Source: JAWVFN01 sp963696625 | GTDB lineage: Bacteria; Actinomycetota; Thermoleophilia; Solirubrobacterales; 70-9 | Direction: 5' to 3' | NCBI GenBank assembly: GCA_963696625.1 | Contig: CAVOKZ010000001.1 | Span: 1 to 64,000 of the forward strand | Length of the DNA stretch: 64,000 nt | Shown here: positions 34,112 to 42,695 of the stretch, piece by piece | Numbering within the stretch: the stretch's first letter is position 1 | Layout of the letters: every line of letters begins with the position of its first letter | The notes under the pieces: model-generated | Databases searched by the model: none | What the model saw: the letters and a program-made list of their open reading frames with translations, nothing else | Told to the model about the DNA's origin: nothing | Position numbers and translations under genes: made by a program

Positions 34112-35200
34112 GTGGACGAAACGCTGAAGACGGGCCCCCCCGCGGGCGCGGCGGGCGCTGAGGACCTCGGTGGGCACCGCGAGGGCCACCCCGAGCGCCT
34201 CGACCGATCAGAGCACGCCGAAACCCTGATCGAGGCCGAGCATCTCGCGCGCTACTCGTGGATCGCTCAGCACGCAGCCGGGCGCAACGTCCTCGACGCC
34301 GGCTGCGGCACCGCTTACGGAACGGCACTGCTGGCCGAGGCCGGCGCCAGCTCGGTGACCGGCGTGGACCGCGCCGGGCACGTCCTCGACGCCGCCCGCG
34401 GGAGGATGCCCCGCGGCGTCGCGCTCCAGGCCGCCGACCTCGAGGAGCTGCCGTTCGAGGACGGCAGCTTCGGGCTGATCGCCTGCTTCGAGGTGCTCGA
34501 GCACCTCGAGAACCCCGAGGCAGGCATCGACGAGCTGGCCAGGGTACTCGCCGCCGACGGGCTGCTCGCGATCTCCTCGCCCAACCGCGACGTCTTCCCT
34601 CCCGGAAACCCGCACCACCTCCACGAGTACACCCCGGCCGAGCTCTCGGAGTCGCTGGCGCGGCGCTTCGCCAACGTGCGGCTTCTGCGCCAGCACGGCT
34701 GGTTTGCCACCGCGATCCTCTCCGAGACCGCGCTCGGCGCGTCCGATGGAGCCGAGCTCGAGGCGCGAGTCGCCAAGACCGCCGCGATCGAGCCGGGGGC
34801 GGAGATCTTCACCCTGGCGCTCGCGGGGGACGCCGCCCTGCCCGAGACCGGCGAGGCGGTCGTGCTCGGCCCCGAGATCGACCAGCGGGCAATGGCCGCC
34901 GCGGCGAGCGCTTCCGCCGAGCAGGCACGGCTGCTGGGCGAGCGCAGCGCCGAGCTGCACGAACGCAGCGCCCAGCTCGAAGACGCCCGGCGGCGGCTGG
35001 TCGAGGCCGAGCAGGGCCTGGCCGAGCTGCCGGCGCTGCGCGGGTCGCAGATCGAGCTCGCCGCGGTCAAGGCTTCGCTCAGCTGGCGGCTGACCGCGCC
35101 GCTGCGACGGCTGCGGCGACCGCTGCGGGGCGGGAAGCTCGCGATCCGGGTCCAGACCAAGCGGCTGCTGGCCGCCGTAATCCAGCGGTTGCGGAGTTAA
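34112..35200 (+). CDS. Class I SAM-dependent methyltransferase with coiled-coil tail
   Basis: 362 residues from a GTG at 34112. RNVLDAGCGTAYGTALLAEAG (motif I near residue 55), VTGVDRAGHVLDAARG, FGLIACFEVLEHLENPEAGIDEL, then AISSPNRDVFPPGNPHHLHEYTPAEL match the paralog at 27766-28674. The C-terminal ~100 residues (ARLLGERSAELHERSAQLEDARRRLVEAEQG) have strong heptad character, then a basic stretch. The coiled coil may tether it to a partner. Sugar methyltransferase activity is inferred from the island context. Confidence 0.78.
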   Translation: MDETLKTGPPAGAAGAEDLGGHREGHPERLDRSEHAETLIEAEHLARYSWIAQHAAGRNVLDAGCGTAYGTALLAEAGASSVTGVDRAGHVLDAARGRMPRGVALQAADLEELPFEDGSFGLIACFEVLEHLENPEAGIDELARVLAADGLLAISSPNRDVFPPGNPHHLHEYTPAELSESLARRFANVRLLRQHGWFATAILSETALGASDGAELEARVAKTAAIEPGAEIFTLALAGDAALPETGEAVVLGPEIDQRAMAAAASASAEQARLLGERSAELHERSAQLEDARRRLVEAEQGLAELPALRGSQIELAAVKASLSWRLTAPLRRLRRPLRGGKLAIRVQTKRLLAAVIQRLRS

Positions 35201-35209
35201 AGCGGACAG

Positions 35210-36784
35210 TTGCGCCGCCTCGGCCCCCAGACGGCCGCAGCGGTCGGCCTCTGCCTGCTGGGGGTCCTTTGCGCTTACGTCTGGTTTGCGCCCGGACGGT
35301 TCGCCGACGACCACTACTGGGCCTACCTGTGGCGGTTTGAGGTCTCGGACCCGGGCTCGCTCTCCAGCCTCCTCGACGTCGCGTTCTCGGCTGACCGCGT
35401 CGCGGGCTGGCGACCGGGCCAGCGAGCCACCCAGGCTCTCGTACAGTGGATCGGCGGCGGCGGGCCCGAGGCGCGGCTGATCGCGGCGCTGCTCCTGGCC
35501 CTGGTCCAGGCGGGTCTGCTGTTCGTCGTCCTGCGGCTGCTGCGCCTCGACTTCGCCCCCGCGGCTTCCGCGGCGCTGCTGCTTGCAACCGCCCCGTGGA
35601 TCGACACGACGAGGCTCTGGTTCAGCTCGACCTACCTGACCCTGGCCTCTTGCTTCTACCTCGCGGGTCTCGCCGCCGCCCTCGCCGGCCTGCGCGCGGC
35701 GCGCGCGGCCCCCCAGATCGGCTGGCATTCAGTTGCCTTGGTGTTCTACGCGGCGGCCTGCACGACCGTGCTGTTCGTCGGCGTGGTCGTTGTCAGCGCC
35801 GTTCTCTACTGGGTTGCCGCCGGGCGCCGGGCGGCGGCGCTTCGCTGGCCCGCGGACCTGCTCGTGGCGATCGCCGTCGCCGTGCCCTCGGGCGTGGCGC
35901 TCAACGAGAGCCGCCACGGGGACTTCTCGATCGCACATCTGTGGGATCGCCTCTGGGAAGCCCTGGAGGCGCTCGCCGGCGTCCTCGTCGACGCCCTGCC
36001 GGGGGACCGAGTGCTCGAGTTTCCCTTCGGCCTGATCGTCGTCGGCATGGTCGCCTGGGGGCTGATGCTGGCGGTCCGCCGCGGCCCGCCGCTCGCACCC
36101 GAGGTCCGCAGGTGGCTCGCCGTCGCGGCGGTCGCGGCGTTCTTCTCGATCGTCGGGATTCTCCCGATCCTCCCCGAGATCGACGGGTTCAAGCCGGTTA
36201 CCTCGGGGATTGCCAACCGCCTCGCCGCCGGTGCCGCCCCGGGTCTCGTCGTTGTGATCGTCGCCTTGATCTGGCTGGCGGCGCTGGCCGTGACGGCGAT
36301 CCTGAAGAGGCCGCAGGTGGCGCTGCCGCTCGCCTGCGCGCTGGTCGCGCTGGACGCGATCGGGTACGCGATGCGCGTCCGCGACGACGGCGACGCCTGG
36401 GAATCGGCGGCCGCCGACCAGGAACAGGTGCTCGACGCGATCGGCGGCGCCGGCGTCGCGCCTGGGGACTCGGTGGTCACATTCGGCGCTCCGCTGCTGA
36501 TCACGGGCGGTTTCCTCCCCGTCTTCGGCGCGATCGACCTCGAATACGCCGCCGCGGTCCGATTCGACGATCGCGATCTGCGGGCGCGGCCGTTCGCACC
36601 CCCGCCGATCCTCAGCCTCGTGTGCGGTGAGGCAGGTGCCGTCCTCTACGACGGCCTCGAGAAGAAGCGGCTCGACTACCCCTACGGGCGCCTGGTCTTC
36701 GTCAATGTCCCGGCCGCGACGTCGACGCGAATCGCAACCCGCGATCAGTGCGCCGGGGCGCTCGCCGCGCCCGGCGCGCGCTAG
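35210..36784 (+). CDS. Polytopic membrane protein, GT-C glycosyltransferase-like (third type)
   Basis: 524 residues from a TTG at 35210, nine bases after the methyltransferase stop. About twelve hydrophobic segments. The first extracytoplasmic loop has FADDHYWAYLWRF, an acidic pair in the position of the GT-C catalytic Asp, and IDTTRLWFSSTYLTLASCFYLAG later. Sequence similarity to the proteins at 16063 and 22587 is limited to topology and this motif. It ends with a small extracytoplasmic domain. The stop overlaps that of the convergent ABC permease by four bases. Confidence 0.55.
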   Translation: MRRLGPQTAAAVGLCLLGVLCAYVWFAPGRFADDHYWAYLWRFEVSDPGSLSSLLDVAFSADRVAGWRPGQRATQALVQWIGGGGPEARLIAALLLALVQAGLLFVVLRLLRLDFAPAASAALLLATAPWIDTTRLWFSSTYLTLASCFYLAGLAAALAGLRAARAAPQIGWHSVALVFYAAACTTVLFVGVVVVSAVLYWVAAGRRAAALRWPADLLVAIAVAVPSGVALNESRHGDFSIAHLWDRLWEALEALAGVLVDALPGDRVLEFPFGLIVVGMVAWGLMLAVRRGPPLAPEVRRWLAVAAVAAFFSIVGILPILPEIDGFKPVTSGIANRLAAGAAPGLVVVIVALIWLAALAVTAILKRPQVALPLACALVALDAIGYAMRVRDDGDAWESAAADQEQVLDAIGGAGVAPGDSVVTFGAPLLITGGFLPVFGAIDLEYAAAVRFDDRDLRARPFAPPPILSLVCGEAGAVLYDGLEKKRLDYPYGRLVFVNVPAATSTRIATRDQCAGALAAPGAR

Positions 36785-37590
36785 ATCTGCTCGGCGAGGC
36801 GGGGGCGCACCCGCTGGTACATGAAGACGCCGGCGACGAAGGCGACGACGACGATCAGCGCGGCGCCGATCAGCTGGGCGGGGCCGGCGGCGCCGAGAGC
36901 GCTCGGCTGGCTCTGATCGATGATCGCGTGGTGCATCTGGACCATGATCAGGGCGAGGGGGTTGAACAGGATCACGTCGCGCAGGGGCTCGTCGATGGTC
37001 TGGATCGGGTAGAGCACCGCCGAGCCCCAGAAGAAGACCTGCGACAACACCTCCCAGATCTGGCCGGTGTCGCGAAACGGGACGTAGAGGTTGGCGAGCA
37101 GCGCTGAGAACGAGACGGTGACGACGAACAGGGCGAGAAGGATCAGCGGCGCTTGCAGCCAGTCCGTGGTAGCCGGGACACCCCCGATCACGAAAAAGAC
37201 CGCGACCGCAATCAGGTTGAGCGAGAGCGTGAACAGCGCCTGGAGCACCGTCGCCATCGGGATCGCCAGCGTCGGGACCGGCATCTTGCGCAGCAGCGAG
37301 CCGCTGGCGACGAGGCTGGTGGTCGCGCCGCCCGTCCCCTCGGCGAAGAAGTTGAACAGGACGATGCCGCAGATCAGCATCGCCGGGTAGTGGGCGACGT
37401 CGGTCTCGACCTTGAGGATCTCGGTGAACGCGACGTAGATCACCGCGAAGGTCATCAGCGGCTTGGCCAGCGACCAGAAATAGCCCAGCGCGCTCCCGTA
37501 GTAGCGCAGCTTGAAGGTGTTGACCGCGAGCGTCACGGTCAGCTCGGCGAAGCGCCGCAGGTCGCCGTTGCCGGAGCTGCGGCCCGTCAT
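36781..37590 (-). CDS. wzm: ABC-2 polysaccharide export permease (Wzm/TagG type)
   Basis: 269 residues with six membrane helices. LRYYGSALGYFWSLAKPLMTFAVIYVAF near the N-terminus and VFFWGSAVLYPIQTIDEPLRDVILFNPLALIMVQMHHAI near the C-terminus are the ABC-2 permease signature for O-antigen, capsule and teichoic acid transporters. The ATG overlaps the stop of the ATPase gene (ATGA), so the transporter halves are coupled. It exports a completed polyprenyl-linked glycan across the membrane. Confidence 0.88.
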   Translation of the reverse strand: MTGRSSGNGDLRRFAELTVTLAVNTFKLRYYGSALGYFWSLAKPLMTFAVIYVAFTEILKVETDVAHYPAMLICGIVLFNFFAEGTGGATTSLVASGSLLRKMPVPTLAIPMATVLQALFTLSLNLIAVAVFFVIGGVPATTDWLQAPLILLALFVVTVSFSALLANLYVPFRDTGQIWEVLSQVFFWGSAVLYPIQTIDEPLRDVILFNPLALIMVQMHHAIIDQSQPSALGAAGPAQLIGAALIVVVAFVAGVFMYQRVRPRLAEQI

Positions 37591-38870
37591 GACGCTTGCC
37601 GCCTGACCGCGATCTCGTAGGGAAGGTCCGCGATCGCCCCGGTCCAGCGCTTGCCGTCGACGCGGAAGCTGGCCGCGTTGAAGCGCAGGTCGGCGAGGTG
37701 GGTCCCGTCCTGATTGGCGACGCCGGGGCAGAGCGAGAAGGTGCCGACGCCGAGGTGGTTATCGATCTCGATCCGCAGCTCGCCGTGGTCTCCGGGCGCG
37801 TAGTCATCGGTCTCGAGGTCGGCCCAGATCGTGTTGATCGCGATCACGTCGGGGCCCGATGGTGGCTTGACCTGGATCCCGAAGGTCGGCTGCCGCATCT
37901 CCTCGTGGAACTCGAAGCTCGCGCAGAGGGCGATTCGCTCGCCCTGCTCGACGACCTCGGTGCGGGTCCCCGCGGAGTCCTCGACCCAGCAGTCGACGAC
38001 CTCGGCGGAGCGGTCGCCGAAGCGCTCGGGCTCGAAGCTCGCGACCTCGGCCGTCTCGTCCTCGCCGGCGATCTCGCGATAGCGCTCCGCGATCGCGTCG
38101 GGCTCGCCCAGCTCGAGCACCTCGCCCTTCTCGATGATCATCGCCCGGTCACAGAAGCGGCGCACGGTGTCCATCGCGTGGGTGACGAGCACCAGCGTGC
38201 GCCCCTCGTGCTTGATCCGCCGGAACTCCTCGAAGCACTTCTCCTGGAAGGCAGCGTCGCCGACCGCCAGCACCTCGTCCAGCAGCAGCACGTCGGCGTC
38301 GACCTGGATCGCGGTGGAGAAGGCGAGGCGGACGAGCATCCCCGACGAGTAGTTCTTCAGCTTCAGGTCCTCGAACTCCTGGAGCCCGGCGAACTCGACG
38401 ATCCTCGGATAGCGGCGGGCGATCTCGCTGCGCCGCAGCCCCATCAGCGTGCCGTTGACGATCACGTTGTCGCGCGCGGTCAGCTCGGTGTTGAACCCGA
38501 CGCCGAGCTCGATGAACGGCGAGACTCTGCCGCGGACTTCGATCTCGCCCGAGTCTGGCGTGTAGATGCCGGCGAGCATCTTCAGCAGGCTGCTCTTGCC
38601 GCTGCCATTGCGGCCGACGATGCCGAAGGTCTCGCCGGCGGACACCTCGAAGCTGACATCGCGGGCGGCCTCGAGCGTCGCTTCGGGGATCACCCGGAAG
38701 GGATGCAGGGCGCGCTCCTTGAGCGTTGACGGTCGGTGACGGGGGATGCGGAAGGTCTTGCTGACCGACCGGACCGAGATCGCGGGCGGCCCGGCGCGAC
38801 CGCGATCGCTCGCCACCTGCTTGAAAGCCGGAACGCTCCCGGCCCGCTTGGTTTGCGGCGACACGCGCAC
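37587..38870 (-). CDS. wzt: ABC exporter ATPase with C-terminal glycan-binding domain (Wzt type)
   Basis: 427 residues from a GTG at 38870 (second GTG at 38864). Walker A GRNGSGKSS, ABC signature NYSSGMLVRLAF and Walker B VLLLDEVLAVGD are intact in the first ~260 residues. A ~150-residue beta-sandwich follows (VVDCWVEDSAGTRTEVVEQGERIALCASFEF, GQVKPPSGPD-like stretch, FSLCPGVANQDG), the position of the Wzt carbohydrate-binding domain that recognises a terminal modification. The many methyltransferases in the island could make that terminal mark. The start lies two bases from a perfect 14-bp palindrome. Confidence 0.88.
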   Translation of the reverse strand: MRVSPQTKRAGSVPAFKQVASDRGRAGPPAISVRSVSKTFRIPRHRPSTLKERALHPFRVIPEATLEAARDVSFEVSAGETFGIVGRNGSGKSSLLKMLAGIYTPDSGEIEVRGRVSPFIELGVGFNTELTARDNVIVNGTLMGLRRSEIARRYPRIVEFAGLQEFEDLKLKNYSSGMLVRLAFSTAIQVDADVLLLDEVLAVGDAAFQEKCFEEFRRIKHEGRTLVLVTHAMDTVRRFCDRAMIIEKGEVLELGEPDAIAERYREIAGEDETAEVASFEPERFGDRSAEVVDCWVEDSAGTRTEVVEQGERIALCASFEFHEEMRQPTFGIQVKPPSGPDVIAINTIWADLETDDYAPGDHGELRIEIDNHLGVGTFSLCPGVANQDGTHLADLRFNAASFRVDGKRWTGAIADLPYEIAVRRQAS

Positions 38871-38872
38871 GA

Positions 38873-38886
38873 GGGTATCGATACCC
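38873..38886. promoter_or_regulatory. Perfect palindrome GGGTATCGATACCC between wzt and wecG-like genes
   Basis: This 14-base perfect dyad sits in the 38-base gap between the divergent starts of the exporter ATPase (38870) and the WecG/TagA gene (38909). A dyad of this type at a divergent promoter is a likely repressor or activator site controlling both. No other copy was seen in the window. Confidence 0.5.
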
Positions 38887-38908
38887 GCGGGCCTAGAATC
38901 GCCGCCAG

Positions 38909-39680
38909 GTGCCCGGCAATGTCCCGACCCGCTCCGTTCTCGGCACGGAGATCTCCGTGGTGGACTACGACGCCGCCCTCGACCGCATCGACGCGATGGT
39001 GGAAGGCGACGAGCGCGGCTTCGTCTGCACCGTCTCGGCCCACGGGCTGGTCGAGGCCCAGAGCGACCCCGAGCTTCTCGATCGCCTTCGCCTCGGCCGA
39101 GATGTGCGTTCCCGACGGGATGCCGGTGGTCTGGGCGCTGCGGGCTCTGGGCGAGGAGATCCACGACCGCGTCTACGGGCCGACGCTGATGGAGCTCTGC
39201 TGCGCGCGGCTCGCCAACCGCGGGCGGCGAGTCTGGCTCTACGGAGGCAAGGACGATCAGGTCCAGGCCGCCTTGCGCTCAGAGCTCGAGCGGCGCTTTC
39301 CGGGACTGACCGTCGCCGGCGGCTGGGTGCCCCCGTTTCGCGACCTCTCCGACGTCGAGCTCGGCGAGGTCGCCGAGCGGATCGACGCCGACGAGCCCGA
39401 CGTCGTCTGGATCGGGATCTCGACCCCGCGCCAGGAGAAGCTGATGGCCCGGATCCGGCCGCGGCTCTACGCACCGGTGATGATCAGCGTCGGCGCCGCC
39501 TTCGACTTCATCCCCGGGCTGGTGTCGCAGGCGCCGGGGTGGATGCAGGAGCGCGGCCTCGAGTGGCTGTACCGGGCGAGCCGCGAGCCGCGGCGGCTCG
39601 GCCCCCGCTACGCGCGGGTCACCCCCCGGTTTGCCGCGGGCGTGATGCGACAATTGGCGGCGGAAAGACGAGCGCGGTGA
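38909..39680 (+). pseudogene. WecG/TagA-family glycosyltransferase, frameshifted
   Basis: From a GTG at 38909, MPGNVPTRSVLGTEISVVDYDAALDRIDAMV starts normally and keeps TVSAHGLVEAQSDPELLDRL. At about 39087 one extra T shifts the frame; without it the next residues are ASAEMCVPDGMPVVWALRALG, then YGPTLMELCCARLANRG and IGISTPRQEKLMARIRPRLYAPVMISVGAAFDFIPGLVSQAPGWMQERGLEWLYR, the full WecG/TagA signature. The family transfers ManNAcA, ManNAc or similar from UDP to lipid-linked GlcNAc, so it fits WecB at 47472. It stops at 39680. Either sequencing error or recent mutation. Confidence 0.75.
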
Positions 39681-39774
39681 GCTTCCTCTCGAGCAGCCGG
39701 CCGCGGGCACGGCGACGATCGCAACGGTCGAGGCCTGCTCGGCTCCTCCTAACCGCTGACGTGCGCTGCCGCCG

Positions 39775-39890
39775 CTGACTACGCCGCGCCACGGGCTCGC
39801 GGTGATCGCCCGGGGCGAGCGGGTGTTCGCGCTCGAGGGCGGCCCGATGCCGGGACTGAGCTTCTCTCGGCGGCGGAGCTCCTCGACCTG
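39775..39890 (+). pseudogene. Kelch-repeat protein C-terminal remnant
   Basis: About 30 codons read TPRHGLAVIARGERVFALEGG, PMPGLSFS, which is the usual end of the last kelch repeat in galactose-oxidase-like proteins. Two bases later the frame breaks; in the next frame AAELLDLPQAV continues. No start or upstream repeats are present. The 220-base interval between the WecG-like and radical SAM genes holds nothing else visible. Remnant identity is tentative because it is short. Confidence 0.35.
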
Positions 39891-39900
39891 CCCCAGGCAG

Positions 39901-41547
39901 TCAGGGGCGGACGGCCTGGGTCTCCAGCTTGGGCGGGCGCTCCTTCTTCGGCTTGCTGGGCGGGCGCGGGTGGCGGCGGGTGAACAGCCGCTGCCAGACG
40001 CGGACGATGCGCAGCCGCCAGAGAATGTAGCCGGTCCAGCCGGGGAGAATCGAGAAGTCCATCACCCGCAGATGGTTGAGCACCCGCTTGCTCAGATAGA
40101 GGCCGCGGAGCACCAGCCCGATCCGGGGGTAGAGCTTCTGCGGCTCGCCGCTGGCGCGGACCCGCTTCAGCAGCCGCTCCCATAGCCAGCGCGGAGGGCG
40201 GAAGAGGGCGACCAGATAGAGCAGCAGGTTCGCCACCCGCGGCGGAATCGCCATGTAGTTGGCGTCGATCCCGTCGAGGTCGACGCCGAGCTCCTCCATC
40301 GACGTCGCCATGTCGGTGTTGGGGATCACCCGCAGGCTGTAGATGTTGAGCGTGAACGGCCTGTCCATCTTGTAGAGCAGCTCGAGGGTGTCGACCACGT
40401 CCTGCCGAGTCTCGATCGGGTTGTCGGTGATGATGTCGTAGGTGGGGGGCAGGTGGTACTTGGGGGAGAACGACGCGTTGACCTCGCCCGCGGCGAGGAT
40501 CTTGTGCGGCGGGCTCGGGCGCTTGTAGAAGTCGAGGATGCGCTGGCTGCCCGACTGGATCCCCATGCGGATGCGGTTCATCCCCGCCCAGGTGAGGAGC
40601 TCGAACTTGTCGCGCTTGACGTAGTTGGGGATCACCCCGTACACGGCGAAGGGCAGGTTGAGCTCGCTGTGCCAGAGCTCGGCGAACTCCTCGAGGTCCT
40701 CGTAGGAGATCGCCATGAAGCTGTCGTCATGGAAGCTGACCTGGCTCACGTGGGGAAAACGCTCGCGTGCCGCTTTCACCTCGTCGACGATGTAGCGGGC
40801 GCTGGTGTGGCGGATTCGCTTGTACTTGGGGTCGTTGGCGATGAACGTCGTGTTGGCGCAGTAGGTGCAGTGGAAGGGGCAGCCGATCGACCACAGCGTC
40901 GTGTAGCCGAGACCCTCGTGGGAGACGTAGTCGCTGACGCCCATCGGCGTGAAGCCCTTGCCGGGGCCTGCGTAGATCTTCTCGCCCTCGCCGTACTGGG
41001 GGAAGGGCAGCGTCTCCATCTCGTGCCGGTTCATCAACGGGCGCAAGCCGTTGCGGATCACCTCGCCGTTCTTGGGCTTGAACCAGAAGTTGAGCGTGCC
41101 GGTGTAGTCGCGGTCCTCCTGGCGCAGCGACATGAACTCCTCGAATGCGAACTCGCCCTCGCCGGTGCAGATCGCGTCGACGTCCGCGAGGATCGCGTCC
41201 TCCGGCTGGATGATCGGATGGATGCCGCCCCAGATCTGGTACGCGTCGGGGTTGATCTCGCGCACGCGGCGGATGATCTTGTGGGTGAGCGGGGCGTAGC
41301 CGGTCATCGACGAGTAGCCGATCAGGTCGGAGCCGGCGAGCTCGTGGGCGACCTCGTCCACGGCCTCGTCGGACAGCTCGCCGCTGTCGCCCTGGGTCCC
41401 GGTCAGCCCGTTGACCACGCTGAGGTAGCGACTGGTCGAGATGTACATCGACTCGGACTCGGGGTCGAGCCGGCGCGCGAACGCAGCCATCTTGCGAAAA
41501 CCGCAAGAAGTGATCCCATCCTCCAGCGAAACCATTTTGATCTTCAT
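39901..41547 (-). CDS. Radical SAM protein with B12-binding-like N-terminal domain
   Basis: 548 residues from the ATG at 41547 with AAGGAG eight bases upstream. The N-terminal ~190 residues form a Rossmann-like domain (LIGYSSMTGYAPLTHKIIRRV, IWGGIHPIIQPEDAIL) as in cobalamin-dependent radical SAM enzymes. The cluster motif CPFHCTYC is at residues 223-230. DSFMAISYEDLEEF and IQSGSQRILDFYKRPSP follow in the barrel. A basic C-terminal tail ends the protein. Members methylate, rearrange or cleave unreactive carbons. A glycan or lipid-linked substrate is likely from context; no experimental counterpart can be named. Confidence 0.8.
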   Translation of the reverse strand: MKIKMVSLEDGITSCGFRKMAAFARRLDPESESMYISTSRYLSVVNGLTGTQGDSGELSDEAVDEVAHELAGSDLIGYSSMTGYAPLTHKIIRRVREINPDAYQIWGGIHPIIQPEDAILADVDAICTGEGEFAFEEFMSLRQEDRDYTGTLNFWFKPKNGEVIRNGLRPLMNRHEMETLPFPQYGEGEKIYAGPGKGFTPMGVSDYVSHEGLGYTTLWSIGCPFHCTYCANTTFIANDPKYKRIRHTSARYIVDEVKAARERFPHVSQVSFHDDSFMAISYEDLEEFAELWHSELNLPFAVYGVIPNYVKRDKFELLTWAGMNRIRMGIQSGSQRILDFYKRPSPPHKILAAGEVNASFSPKYHLPPTYDIITDNPIETRQDVVDTLELLYKMDRPFTLNIYSLRVIPNTDMATSMEELGVDLDGIDANYMAIPPRVANLLLYLVALFRPPRWLWERLLKRVRASGEPQKLYPRIGLVLRGLYLSKRVLNHLRVMDFSILPGWTGYILWRLRIVRVWQRLFTRRHPRPPSKPKKERPPKLETQAVRP

Positions 41548-41597
41548 CGGACCGCTCCTTCGGCGTTGGTCGGCGCCGTCCTTGGCGCCCCTGGCAA

Positions 41598-41631
41598 CCT
41601 GACGGGTCAGGGCCCGGTTCGGCGAACCGGG
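41598..41631 (-). terminator. Two tandem hairpins between the GT4 and radical SAM genes
   Basis: CCTGAC and GTCAGG (41598-41611) form a six-pair stem with a two-base loop. CCCGGTTC and GAACCGGG (41613-41631) form an eight-pair stem with a three-base loop. They lie six bases after the end of the glycosyltransferase gene. There is no T-run, so Rho-independent termination is not certain; they may attenuate transcription into the radical SAM gene. Confidence 0.4.
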
Positions 41632-41636
41632 GAATC

Positions 41637-42695
41637 TTAGCGAGCGGAGCCGGCGGCGAGTGCATCGAGTGCGTCGGCGAGGGCCGGGACGACCCGCTCG
41701 CGTGCGTAGGGGGCAAGCAGCTCGCCTGCACGGCGCGCGTAGTCGGCGCGCCGCGCAGGCGGCATCGCCAGCGCCGCCGCGATCGCCGAAGCCAGGCCCT
41801 GCGGCTCGGCGCAGAGCTCCGGCGCCAGACGGCGGGCAAGCGGCTCGGCCTCGTAGGCGCCGCGCGAGCTCGTCGTCACCAGCGGCACGCCGGCGGCGAG
41901 CGCCTCGAGTTGGGCCAGGCCGTAGCCCTCTATCCGCGAGGCGGAGATGAACGCGCTCGCTCCTCTGAGCAGCTCGTCGTACTCGCCGCGCGGGAGCAGA
42001 CCGGCCCAGCGCACACCCTCGGTGTCCTCGATGCCCTGCCGGCGCAGGTAGCGGCGCGCGACCTCGGGCTCGACTCCGGTCACGGTGAGGGTCGCCTCGC
42101 CCCGCCCCGCCCCGAGCCCCGCCCAGGCCTCGAGCACGAGATCGAGGCCCTTGAACTTCGGCTGTCCGGCGTAGGTGAGCAGCGCCGGCGGCGCGGCGAC
42201 CGCCGCCGGGGTCCGCCGCTCGACGCTCAGCGGGACCTCCGCGCAGCGGCGGGCCAGCGGCTCGACGCTCGCGGTCGAGCGCGGCCCCATCGTCAGAGCC
42301 AGGTCGGCTTCGGCCAGGGCCCAGGCCTCGCGCCGGCGGTGCAGGGCGTGGGCCGCGCCGGGGAACTGGGCGCCGGCGGGACAGTCGATGCGAATCGCCG
42401 TCCGCACGTGCAGCTCGCGCAGGCGGGCGAAGGGGAAGAGCATCGCCGCGGTCGAGTTGACGGCGATAACGGCGTCGGGGCGGCCCTCGGCGAGCGCCCG
42501 CGCCAGCTCGCGGCGCGCCGCGGCGGCGACGAACCAGGCGCCGCTCGCCCACGGGTTGCGCAGGCGCTCGAGGCGACCGAGGCCGACGCGCCTCACCTCG
42601 TGCTCGACGCCGAGCTCGGCAAGCGAGCCGGTTAGCCCAGCCTCGTTCGCCTTCCAGCCGCCGGTGCCGGCGGGGCTGATCAGGAGCACCCTCAC
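41637..42695 (-). CDS. Family 4 glycosyltransferase
   Basis: 352 residues from a GTG at 42695 in GTGA overlap with the upstream glycosyltransferase. RVLLISPAGTGGWKANEAGLTGSL starts the N-terminal Rossmann domain; LLTYAGQPKFKGLDLVLEAWAGL and FISASRIEGYGLAQLEALAAGVPLVTTSSRGAYE show the GT-B donor site with the EX7E-like motif. A retaining transferase of nucleotide sugars is expected. Acceptor unknown. Part of the minus-strand unit that ends at the radical SAM gene. Confidence 0.82.
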   Translation of the reverse strand: MRVLLISPAGTGGWKANEAGLTGSLAELGVEHEVRRVGLGRLERLRNPWASGAWFVAAAARRELARALAEGRPDAVIAVNSTAAMLFPFARLRELHVRTAIRIDCPAGAQFPGAAHALHRRREAWALAEADLALTMGPRSTASVEPLARRCAEVPLSVERRTPAAVAAPPALLTYAGQPKFKGLDLVLEAWAGLGAGRGEATLTVTGVEPEVARRYLRRQGIEDTEGVRWAGLLPRGEYDELLRGASAFISASRIEGYGLAQLEALAAGVPLVTTSSRGAYEAEPLARRLAPELCAEPQGLASAIAAALAMPPARRADYARRAGELLAPYARERVVPALADALDALAAGSAR

